From Syntrophomonadaceae bacterium (GTDB lineage Bacteria; Bacillota; Dethiobacteria; DTU022; UBA8154), in the NCBI GenBank assembly GCA_003561325.1, contig PWWY01000070.1:1-8261 (forward strand): DNA of 8,261 nt, written 5' to 3'. Under the pieces are notes generated by a model. That model was given only the letters and a program-made list of their open reading frames with translations. It was not told the DNA's origin and did not search any database. The position numbers were made by a program, and so were the translations under genes. Positions 1 to 5,204 of this stretch are shown piece by piece; positions within the stretch are counted from its first letter, which is position 1, and each line of letters begins with the position of its first letter.

Positions 1-375
1 ATCAACGGCATCCTTTCCCATGTCGTGACCGTGATGCAGGGGCAATGGCACAGCGAGCCGGGAAAGATCCATTGCTTGCTGGGACCTTGCATTCAGCCCT
101 GCTGCTATGAAATCGGGGAGGAAGTCGAAGAGACCGCGGCAAATTCTCCCTGGTCCAGGCAGATCGTCTTCAAGGAAGGCCTGCGGGCAGGCCGGCGTCA
201 CCTGGATCTCACGGAAACGAACCGCCAGATCTTGCAAGAATCCGGGATTAAAAAGGAACACATTTTTGCCAGCCAATACTGTACCTGCTGTTGCGAGGAA
301 TTCTTTTACTCTTACCGCAGGGTCGGTGGCCAGCCGACGGGAAGCTTGATGGGTTTGATCTTTTTGACCGGCTAA
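1..375 (+). CDS. pgeF: PgeF/YfiH (YlmD) family protein, 3' end only
   Basis: This is the C-terminal 124 residues of a multicopper-polyphenol-oxidase-fold (laccase-domain, DUF152) protein; the 5' part lies before the window and the reading frame is open from base 1. Visible family signatures are GIL-hvVtvM at the start, GPCIQPCCYEIGEEV at about residues 28-42, and the terminal YCTCCCEEFFYSYRR segment at about 93-107, followed by a TGxxMGLI ending. In E. coli the family member (YfiH/PgeF) is reported to act in peptidoglycan quality control, and related enzymes act on purine nucleosides. The metal-binding Cys/His residues of the active site lie upstream, so activity cannot be judged here. The gene precedes yggS-sepF, as ylmD precedes ylmE-sepF in Bacillus. 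The second Arg usual in the SYRR...TGRMG ending appears replaced by Ser. The family call is firm; the biochemical role is not shown by this fragment. Confidence 0.9.
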   Translation: MNGILSHVVTVMQGQWHSEPGKIHCLLGPCIQPCCYEIGEEVEETAANSPWSRQIVFKEGLRAGRRHLDLTETNRQILQESGIKKEHIFASQYCTCCCEEFFYSYRRVGGQPTGSLMGLIFLTG

Positions 376-425
376 CGGTCCCAGGCGGGACTGCTTTTCA
401 ATCTTGCCAGTCAGGGTGAGATGAT

Positions 426-1541
426 ATGAGGCAAAAACGAAAAGGGAGCCATTTGAAGGTCGTTCCGGGAAGAGGGACGGGACACAAGGGACTTGTTGAG
501 CTCAGCCGGCGCCCTTTATATGTCCTGCTCTTGTTTTTGGCGCTGTTCCTGCTGGCCCAGATCCTCATCGGCTGGGGGTGGGGCACCCTGAGCCGTTCGC
601 TGATCAAAACGGAGATGGTCGTGGAAGGAACGTACGAGAAGACCCTGGATCTTTGGGGGATGATTGCCTTCCGCGAGGAGATTATTCTTGCGCCCGCATC
701 GGGTTTTGTGTATTATTATGTTGAAAATGGAAAAAGAGTTCCAGCGGGCAAAGAGATTGCCGTAGTTTCAGAGTTCCCCCTGGGCCAGCGCGCCGATACT
801 CCGGATGATCCCGAAAACGGGGCCCTGCTGCAGCAATTTAAGAACTGGCTGCTGCACGAGGAAGAAGAGCAAGCGGAAGATTATTCCCACCTTTTCCCGG
901 GCCGGGAAGCGGTAGGCCTGCATACTCCTTCCGCTGGTGTTGTGAACCTGGTGATTGATGGTTGGGAAGAGTATGGACCGGACTCCGTCTTCGTGTATCT
1001 TTCAGAGGAGGAGTACCGGGATAAGATAACCGAACCCGAAATCATGTACTCCGGGAAACAGGTGTATCGCGGTCAGCCGCTGCTGCGGGTGGTGGATAAC
1101 TACGCCTGGTACTACAGTGCCGTATTGCCTTCAGCCGTGGGGGAGGCCCTCGCTGACAGGGAACGGGGAACCCTCTATTTTGCTTTCGAGCCTGATGAGC
1201 CGGTGGATATTCAACGGGTTGAAGCAGAGCGTCGGGCTGATGGCGATTATGAAATTACCTGGCAAGTTGATTGTAAAGTCGGTGATTACCTGGTTCAAAG
1301 GTGGGCGGCCGCGGAGCTTGTTTACGATACAGAGCAGGGAATTCTCTTGCCCAGGGACGCTTACTGGAAGCAGGATGGGGTTGACGGGGTCTTTGTCATC
1401 GAACACGGGAGAGTGCAGTTCCTTGAAGTGGAGCTGCTCGGGGTACAGGAAGACCATTTCCTGGTAACGGGGTTGAGCCCCTATCAACAGGTTGTGCTGA
1501 ACCCGGGCCGGGTTCGCGAGGGCCAACGTTTTCGCCCCTAG
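426..1541 (+). CDS. HlyD-like membrane-fusion (periplasmic adaptor type) protein
   Basis: This 371-residue protein has a basic N-terminal tail (about residues 1-30), one hydrophobic membrane helix (about 31-49, rich in Leu) and a large extracytoplasmic part. Residues 88-113 read APASGFV...ENGKRVPAGKEIAVV, the shape of the first half of a biotinyl/lipoyl-like barrel-sandwich domain. A second half follows near residues 161-175 (LHTPSAGVVNLV), then a beta-barrel-like region. The C-terminus carries the VTGLSPYQQVVLNPGRVREGQ pattern seen at the end of RND/HlyD adaptors. The intervening segment of about 50 residues is acidic (EEEEQAED) and may be a short hairpin or linker. The ATG at 426 is preceded by AGGGTGAG at 413-420. 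The gene sits between pgeF and yggS, where Bacillus has no such gene. No ABC permease or outer-membrane partner is visible, so its role is unknown; envelope assembly or division is only inferred from neighbours. Confidence 0.75.
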   Translation: MRQKRKGSHLKVVPGRGTGHKGLVELSRRPLYVLLLFLALFLLAQILIGWGWGTLSRSLIKTEMVVEGTYEKTLDLWGMIAFREEIILAPASGFVYYYVENGKRVPAGKEIAVVSEFPLGQRADTPDDPENGALLQQFKNWLLHEEEEQAEDYSHLFPGREAVGLHTPSAGVVNLVIDGWEEYGPDSVFVYLSEEEYRDKITEPEIMYSGKQVYRGQPLLRVVDNYAWYYSAVLPSAVGEALADRERGTLYFAFEPDEPVDIQRVEAERRADGDYEITWQVDCKVGDYLVQRWAAAELVYDTEQGILLPRDAYWKQDGVDGVFVIEHGRVQFLEVELLGVQEDHFLVTGLSPYQQVVLNPGRVREGQRFRP

Positions 1542-1577
1542 CCGGGGCTGTTGACAGCAAAGGAGGGGATAGATCCC

Positions 1578-2258
1578 TTGGCCATGCAAGAAAGCTTGCA
1601 GCAGGTTTACCAGCGGTTGCGGCGAGCGGCTGCCCGGGCCCATGTGGCCTGGGAAACCATTCCCCTGGTCGCCGTGACCAAATCAGTGCCTGGATCAGCC
1701 ATAGAACAAGCCTGGAAGTTGGGGGTCCGGCATTTTGGAGAAAACCGGGTCCAGGAAGCCCTGCCCAAGATCTCTTCCCTGCCACGGGAGATTACCTGGC
1801 ACTTTCTGGGGCACCTCCAGACCAATAAAGTCCGCCAGGTGGTGGAACACTTCCAGTTCGTGCAATCCCTGGACCGGATGAAGCTGGCCCGTGCCCTGCA
1901 GAAAGAGGGAGAAAGCAGGGGGAAGATGATCGAGGTTCTCCTCCAGGTGAATATCGGTGATGAAAGAAGCAAATCAGGATTTCACCCCGATGAAGTTGAA
2001 GAGGCCCTGGTAGAAATTTCTGCGTTCTCCCATCTACGCGTCCAGGGTCTGATGGCCATACCGCCTTACTTTCCAGACCCGGAAGAAGTTCGCCCGTACT
2101 TCCAGAAAATGAATGGGTTTTTCCGGGAAATCCGCATCCCAAATGTGCAGATGAACTATCTATCCATGGGCATGACCCACGACTTTGAAATCGCCGTGGA
2201 AGAAGGGGCCAACATGATTCGACTGGGCACAGCGCTGTTCGGCGAGCGCACGGATTAA
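1578..2258 (+). CDS. yggS: YggS/PLPBP family pyridoxal-phosphate homeostasis protein (YlmE)
   Basis: A cytoplasmic PLP-binding protein with the alanine-racemase-type TIM-barrel fold but no known catalytic activity; the family maintains vitamin B6 and amino/keto-acid balance. Signatures in order (226-aa form): LVAVTKSV with the PLP-binding Lys at residue 35, HFGENRVQEA at 52-61, WHFLGHLQTNKV, QVNIGDERSKSGF, GLMAIPP and, near the end, LSMGMTHDFEIAVEEGANMIRLGTALFG, which contacts the phosphate. I chose TTG 1578 because AGGAGGGG at 1561-1568 sits nine bases upstream and this start puts the lysine at residue 35, close to its usual place. An in-frame TTG at 1551 lies upstream of that Shine-Dalgarno and is unlikely; ATG 1584 is possible. 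It starts 36 nt after the HlyD-like gene and is followed by sepF after 35 nt, so all three are likely one operon. Confidence 0.95.
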   Translation: MAMQESLQQVYQRLRRAAARAHVAWETIPLVAVTKSVPGSAIEQAWKLGVRHFGENRVQEALPKISSLPREITWHFLGHLQTNKVRQVVEHFQFVQSLDRMKLARALQKEGESRGKMIEVLLQVNIGDERSKSGFHPDEVEEALVEISAFSHLRVQGLMAIPPYFPDPEEVRPYFQKMNGFFREIRIPNVQMNYLSMGMTHDFEIAVEEGANMIRLGTALFGERTD

Positions 2259-2293
2259 CGGTAGGATACTTAATCGCTAAAGGGGGAATAACC

Positions 2294-2728
2294 ATGCGGT
2301 TTTGGGAGCGAATTATGCATGCCCTGGGGTTGATCGAGGTAGAAGCAGACCCCGGTGATGACGATAGTTTTGAGGAAAGACAGGTCGTGAAGCGCGGGAA
2401 TGTTGTTAAATTTCATCCTCCCGATGAGAATTATAAACTGATCTTAAGCAAGCCCGGGGGATTTCCCGAAGTAGAAGATATTGCCGGGTATTTAAAGGGC
2501 AGGAAGCCCGTGGTCTTAAACCTGGAAAACCTCGACAGCACCGAAGCCAGGCGGACAGTTGATTTTTTAAGCGGCGTTGTTTTTGCCTTGAACGGATCAT
2601 CGCAAAAAATTAACGGTCATATCTTTGTTTTTGCCCCGGCGGGGGTGACCTTGAGCGCAGATGTAAAATCCCGGATTGTCAGGCATGATGACCGGATTAC
2701 GGAGATAGACCCGTACTTTAAAGATTAA
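2294..2728 (+). CDS. sepF: Cell division protein SepF (YlmF)
   Basis: SepF is a cytoplasmic FtsZ-binding protein that forms rings or arcs and anchors the Z-ring to the membrane through an N-terminal amphipathic helix. The 144-residue length is typical. Residues 1-14 (MRFWERIMHALGLI) form the expected amphipathic membrane anchor. An acidic linker follows (about 15-30). The globular SepF domain spans about 35-128 and contains KLILSKPGGFPEVEDIAGYLK, VVLNLENLD (about 73-81), the DFLSGVVFALNG dimer-helix motif (about 90-101) and HIFVFAPAGV (about 109-118). The C-terminal 16 residues are charged. The ATG at 2294 is preceded by AAAGGGGGAATAACC, a good ribosome binding site. Its place between yggS and yggT is the classical one. 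Confidence 0.97.
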   Translation: MRFWERIMHALGLIEVEADPGDDDSFEERQVVKRGNVVKFHPPDENYKLILSKPGGFPEVEDIAGYLKGRKPVVLNLENLDSTEARRTVDFLSGVVFALNGSSQKINGHIFVFAPAGVTLSADVKSRIVRHDDRITEIDPYFKD

Positions 2729-2947
2729 GAGGACTGAACCATGCTCCCGGGGGAAAGTGCTTTGCTTTTGCTTGCAATTAGCTGCCCGTGGCAAATCCCG
2801 GGAGCCGAAGGATAGCAGGACAGGGAAAGAGGGACTCCCGGGCCAGTTTTAGCTGGAAGGCAACATTTTCCTCCCACCTGGTTAGCTGTCCACCGGGCTT
2901 GCCCAACCAACCCGGTAAAACCATCACAAACAACAGGCATCTAGGGG

Positions 2948-3232
2948 GTGAGCAGCATTTTTATTCGAGACATGATCATTGCATTTTTCGATATCCTGCT
3001 AATTTTGATCATCATCCGCATTATCCTGAGCTGGTTCCCGATCAATCCGTACGGCAACCCGACATTGATGAACATCATCCACTTTCTTAAAAATCTGCCG
3101 GAGCCTTTTTTGGCTCCTTTCCGCAGCATCATCCCCCCGTTAAGAATGGGCGCGGGCTACCTGGATCTCTCGCCTATCATTGCCATTTTTGTGCTGAGAA
3201 TCATCCGCAACCTCTTGTTAAGTTTTCTTTAA
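2948..3232 (+). CDS. yggT: YggT family small integral membrane protein (YlmG)
   Basis: A 94-residue, very hydrophobic protein with two membrane helices: one at about residues 9-30 (FFDILLILIIIRIILSWFP) and one at about 72-93 (LSPIIAIFVLRIIRNLLL). The RIILSWFPINPYGNP motif after helix 1 and the EPFLAPFRSIIPP motif before helix 2 are the hallmarks of the YggT/YlmG/YCF19 family. Members are linked genetically to division and to osmotic or membrane functions; chloroplast relatives affect nucleoid distribution, but the exact mechanism is not settled. GTG 2948 is the first possible start because an in-frame TAG lies at 2942-2944. The GGGGG run abuts it, so spacing to a Shine-Dalgarno is poor; ATG 2972 would still keep both helices. 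It lies in the standard position between sepF and ylmH. Confidence 0.92.
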   Translation: MSSIFIRDMIIAFFDILLILIIIRIILSWFPINPYGNPTLMNIIHFLKNLPEPFLAPFRSIIPPLRMGAGYLDLSPIIAIFVLRIIRNLLLSFL

Positions 3233-3342
3233 GCACGGTTTTTCTTGTTCAAATTCCGTGAGACGAGAGGAATAACGGAAAACATAGGAGCGTTTCCAGG
3301 GGAAAGGTTATGCCTGGTAATGATCATCTGGAGGAAGTGTCG

Positions 3343-4134
3343 ATGCATGAAGACAGCACCTTGAACCAGGTGCACCTGACCGATAAAAAATGGGTCGCGT
3401 ATTTTGAATCCCTCTTGCAAAAGGTTGCAGAAGAACACGTGGAAGCCTGCACGCCCTTTGCCGACCCCAGGCAGCAGCAGATTTCCGGGGACATCGCCCG
3501 GAATTATCCGGACCTGAAGTGCGCTTTTTGGGGTGGCACGGCCGAAGCGGAAAGGGCCCGGATCTGTATTTCTCCCTTTGCCGAACTGCGCACAACGCCA
3601 TCCCGGCAGGTCAGCTGCCTGGAAGTGAGAGGCAAATTCCCGGCCCAGACCCTGAACCACAGGGATTTTTTGGGTGCCGTCCTGGGCCTGGGCATTCGGC
3701 GGGAGATGGTGGGCGATATTTATTATGCGGGGTCCGATGCGGCGTACATCCTGCTCTGTGCGGAACTGGGCCCTTATGTGTGCCAACATCTGCAGGAAGT
3801 TGGCCGGTATCAGGTCGAAGCCCGGTTGCTGGAGCTGGAAGATTTGGACCGGGAACTTCCACCGCGGCGGGTGAAAGAAGTCAAAGGAACGGTTCCTTCG
3901 CTGCGGGTAGACACGGTGGCCGGGCTGGGCTTTGGGCTTTCCCGCTCCAAGATCGCCCCCTTGATCAGGGGAGGCCAGGTCAAAGTAAATTACCAGCTGG
4001 TCAGCCAGCCCTCCCGCCCCGTTGCCGTGGGCGACATGATCTCCCTGGCCGGTAAAGGGAGAATCGAGCTGATCTCCTCCCGGGGGAAAACCCGCAAAGG
4101 ACGTATCCACCTGCTCATTCACCGCCTGGTGTAA
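3343..4134 (+). CDS. ylmH: YlmH family RNA-binding protein with C-terminal S4 domain (RqcP2-like)
   Basis: A cytoplasmic RNA-binding protein of 263 residues, near the size of Bacillus YlmH. The N-terminal part has the family TPFADPRQQ motif (about 37-45). A central ferredoxin/RRM-like region contains LGAVLGLGIRREMVGDI (about 110-126) and the AAYILLCAEL segment. The C-terminal S4 domain (about 187-247) shows RVDTVAGLGFGLSRSKIAPLI followed by GGQVKVNYQLV and GDMISLAGKGRIEL. Bacillus YlmH has been reported to bind stalled 50S-peptidyl-tRNA complexes and to support poly-alanine tailing in ribosome quality control (name RqcP2); that role here is inferred from homology. I chose ATG 3343 because GGAGG at 3330-3334 lies eight bases upstream; ATG 3310 in the same frame would add 11 residues and also has a purine-rich stretch before it (AGGGGAAAGG, 3298-3307), at closer spacing. 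Confidence 0.93.
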   Translation: MHEDSTLNQVHLTDKKWVAYFESLLQKVAEEHVEACTPFADPRQQQISGDIARNYPDLKCAFWGGTAEAERARICISPFAELRTTPSRQVSCLEVRGKFPAQTLNHRDFLGAVLGLGIRREMVGDIYYAGSDAAYILLCAELGPYVCQHLQEVGRYQVEARLLELEDLDRELPPRRVKEVKGTVPSLRVDTVAGLGFGLSRSKIAPLIRGGQVKVNYQLVSQPSRPVAVGDMISLAGKGRIELISSRGKTRKGRIHLLIHRLV

Positions 4135-4232
4135 GAAATTTTTAAACGGGGCAGGAATAACGGCAAAGCTGTCGAAATGCCTAAAAATAGAAATGAATCA
4201 GCGGCCTGGTGGATCAGTGAAGGAGGGAGATG

Positions 4233-4733
4233 ATGAGAATAACCCCGATTGACATCCAAAACAAGGAGTTTGAAAAAACTTTTAGGGGATACAAGCAGAT
4301 CGAGGTGGACGAGTTTCTGGAACAGGTTGCCAAGGATTTTGAGCAGGCGATCAAGGAAAAAATGGCCCTGGAAGATAAGGTGCAAATGACCGAAGAGAGG
4401 CTGGCCCAATACCAGAAACTGGAAACCACGCTTCATAACTCCATCATTGTGGCCCAGGAGACAGCGGAAGACATCAAGCGGAATGCCAGCAAAGAGGCCG
4501 AACTGATTCGCCGGGAGGCGGATAAAGAGGCGCAAAGAACCATCGAAGAATCCAGGTATAAGGCCAGCCGCATCCTGGCAGAGCACGAGGAAATCTACAA
4601 GCAGGCCCAGATCTTTAAACTGCGTTTCCGCTCCTTCATTGAAGCCCAGCTGGCTTCCATGGAACTGGAAGACTGGCTGCACGTTGAAAACGAAGAGGAT
4701 GAGATGCGGCAGCGATCGGGAGAGGCCGAATAA
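4233..4733 (+). CDS. divIVA: Cell polarity / division-site protein DivIVA
   Basis: DivIVA is a peripheral membrane, coiled-coil protein that gathers at negatively curved membrane (septa and poles) and recruits Min and other partners. The 166-residue product starts RITPIDIQNKEFEKTFRGY, matching the DivIVA lipid-binding domain (Bacillus: LTPNDIHNKTFTKSFRGY). With the ATG at 4233 the membrane-inserting Phe and neighbouring Arg fall at residues 17 and 18, exactly the Bacillus numbering, and AGGAGG at 4221-4226 is six bases upstream. The adjacent ATG at 4230 would shift this by one and is too close to the Shine-Dalgarno. Residues from about 27 to 130 are charged heptad-like coiled coil (EFLEQVAKDFEQAIKEK and onward). 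A second conserved block (FKLRFRSFIEAQL) lies near 131-143. The gene is followed by the T-box region, so the division cluster probably ends here. Confidence 0.97.
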   Translation: MRITPIDIQNKEFEKTFRGYKQIEVDEFLEQVAKDFEQAIKEKMALEDKVQMTEERLAQYQKLETTLHNSIIVAQETAEDIKRNASKEAELIRREADKEAQRTIEESRYKASRILAEHEEIYKQAQIFKLRFRSFIEAQLASMELEDWLHVENEEDEMRQRSGEAE

Positions 4734-4758
4734 ACACGAGCCTGTTCTTTCAACGGCC

Positions 4759-4792
4759 GGCAGCCTGTCGAGGCTGTGCGAGGAGAGCTGCC
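4759..4792 (+). other. GC-rich inverted repeats between divIVA and the ileS leader
   Basis: CAGCCT (4761-4766) and AGGCTG (4771-4776) form a six-pair hairpin with a GTCG loop. GGCAGC (4759-4764) can instead pair with GCTGCC (4787-4792). The T-rich segment that would make this a textbook intrinsic terminator comes only after a further 13 bases (TTGTTTTTG from 4806). It may be a weak terminator for the upstream operon or a transcript-end processing structure. It sits 26 nt after the divIVA stop, where a terminator would be expected. Confidence 0.3.
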
Positions 4793-4811
4793 TGGAAAAC
4801 GCCCCTTGTTT

Positions 4812-4840
4812 TTGTCTCGCGCATGATAACCGCATAGCGT
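4812..4840 (+). promoter_or_regulatory. Possible sigma-A promoter of the ileS leader transcript
   Basis: TTGTCT (4812-4817) and TAGCGT (4835-4840) are separated by 17 bases and would start transcription near 4847, about ten bases before the base of T-box Stem I at 4857. The -35 keeps TTG and the -10 keeps the key T, A and final T, but both boxes are weak. The call rests on position more than on sequence. No better pair was found between divIVA and the leader. Confidence 0.35.
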
Positions 4841-4856
4841 TCACCTTCTAACAAGG

Positions 4857-5110
4857 TTTGAAGAGGCGATGAATGGGAGAGTAAGCATGGTGCTTCTTTT
4901 CACAGCGATCCGGGGTTGGTGAGAGCCCGGAAAGACGCCCATGACGAAGATCACCCGGAAGCTTTTGCTTCAAAAAGGCGGTATGTCCCCAGTAGAAGCA
5001 AACGTAGGCAGGCTGCGTTAAAGCCATTGAGAGGTTACATGGAGTCACACAAGTGTAACAACCAGGGTGGTACCGCGAGAAAGTCTCGTCCCTCAAGGCG
5101 AGATTTTTTT
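4857..5110 (+). promoter_or_regulatory. T-box riboswitch leader, isoleucine specific (tRNA-Ile sensing)
   Basis: A complete T-box leader controls ileS. Stem I base: TTTGAAG (4857-4863) pairs with CTTCAAA (4968-4974); GGG (4875-4877) with CCC (4954-4956). The specifier loop has AGTA (4880-4883) on one side and GAAGATCACCC on the other, giving an ATC (Ile) specifier codon at 4950-4952 followed by A. Above it CATGG (4886-4890) pairs with CCATG (4939-4943). The distal end GGTTGGTGAGAGCCCGG (4913-4929) resembles the AG-bulge/terminal-loop region. Further stems: AACGTAG/CTGCGTT (5001-5007/5013-5019, one G-U pair; Stem II region) and GTTACA/TGTAAC (5034-5039/5054-5059; Stem III). The T-box AGGGTGGTACCGCG is at 5064-5077; its TGGT (5068-5071) complements the ACCA end of a tRNA with discriminator A, as tRNA-Ile has. 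Antiterminator pairing: AGGG 5064-5067 with CCCT 5090-5093, and CGAGA 5076-5080 with TCTCG 5084-5088. By family rule, uncharged tRNA-Ile stabilises the antiterminator and turns ileS on. Confidence 0.96.
5083..5110 (+). terminator. Intrinsic terminator of the T-box leader
   Basis: TCTCG (5084-5088) plus CC (5090-5091) pairs with GG (5097-5098) plus CGAGA (5099-5103), leaving T5089 bulged and a CTCAA loop, followed directly by seven Ts (5104-5110). The left arm TCTCG is also needed by the antiterminator, so the two structures exclude each other, which is the switch of the T-box. Confidence 0.92.
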
Positions 5111-5204
5111 CATGAAACTACAATTCACGTGAGGAGGCTTGGGCCTGGACCGCAAGGAGTGGCAGCAAGACCCGTCAGGGCTTTCTGCCCGGGCCGCACA
5201 GGAG

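Noticed and set aside
1551..1577. Upstream TTG start for yggS at 1551
   Set aside because: It lies before the AGGAGGGG ribosome binding site and would add residues absent from the usual N-terminus; the start at 1578 fits better.
2788..3090. Plus-strand 100-codon frame overlapping the start of yggT
   Set aside because: It runs out of frame through yggT, whose membrane-protein signatures are clear; the product is basic and Pro/His-rich without any motif.
3229..4122. Long minus-strand open frame (297 codons) opposite ylmH
   Set aside because: It lies wholly antisense to a gene with clear YlmH and S4 signatures, its product is low-complexity Gly/Pro/Gln/Arg-rich with no recognisable motif, and no Shine-Dalgarno or promoter supports it. 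It is a by-product of GC-biased codon use.
3268..4163. Shared 11-mer AGGAATAACGG at 3268-3278 and 4153-4163, both in gaps
   Set aside because: Several 11-base repeats are expected by chance in a window of this size, and the surrounding bases do not match or form a promoter.
4119..4844. Minus-strand open frame (241 codons) opposite divIVA
   Set aside because: It mirrors the coiled-coil codons of divIVA, giving a Leu/Phe-rich product without family features.
5112..5132. Six-codon ORF (MKLQFT) directly after the T-box terminator, ending inside GAGGAGG
   Set aside because: No ribosome binding site precedes it, since the poly-T tract is there. An ORF this short is expected by chance, and T-boxes do not need leader peptides.
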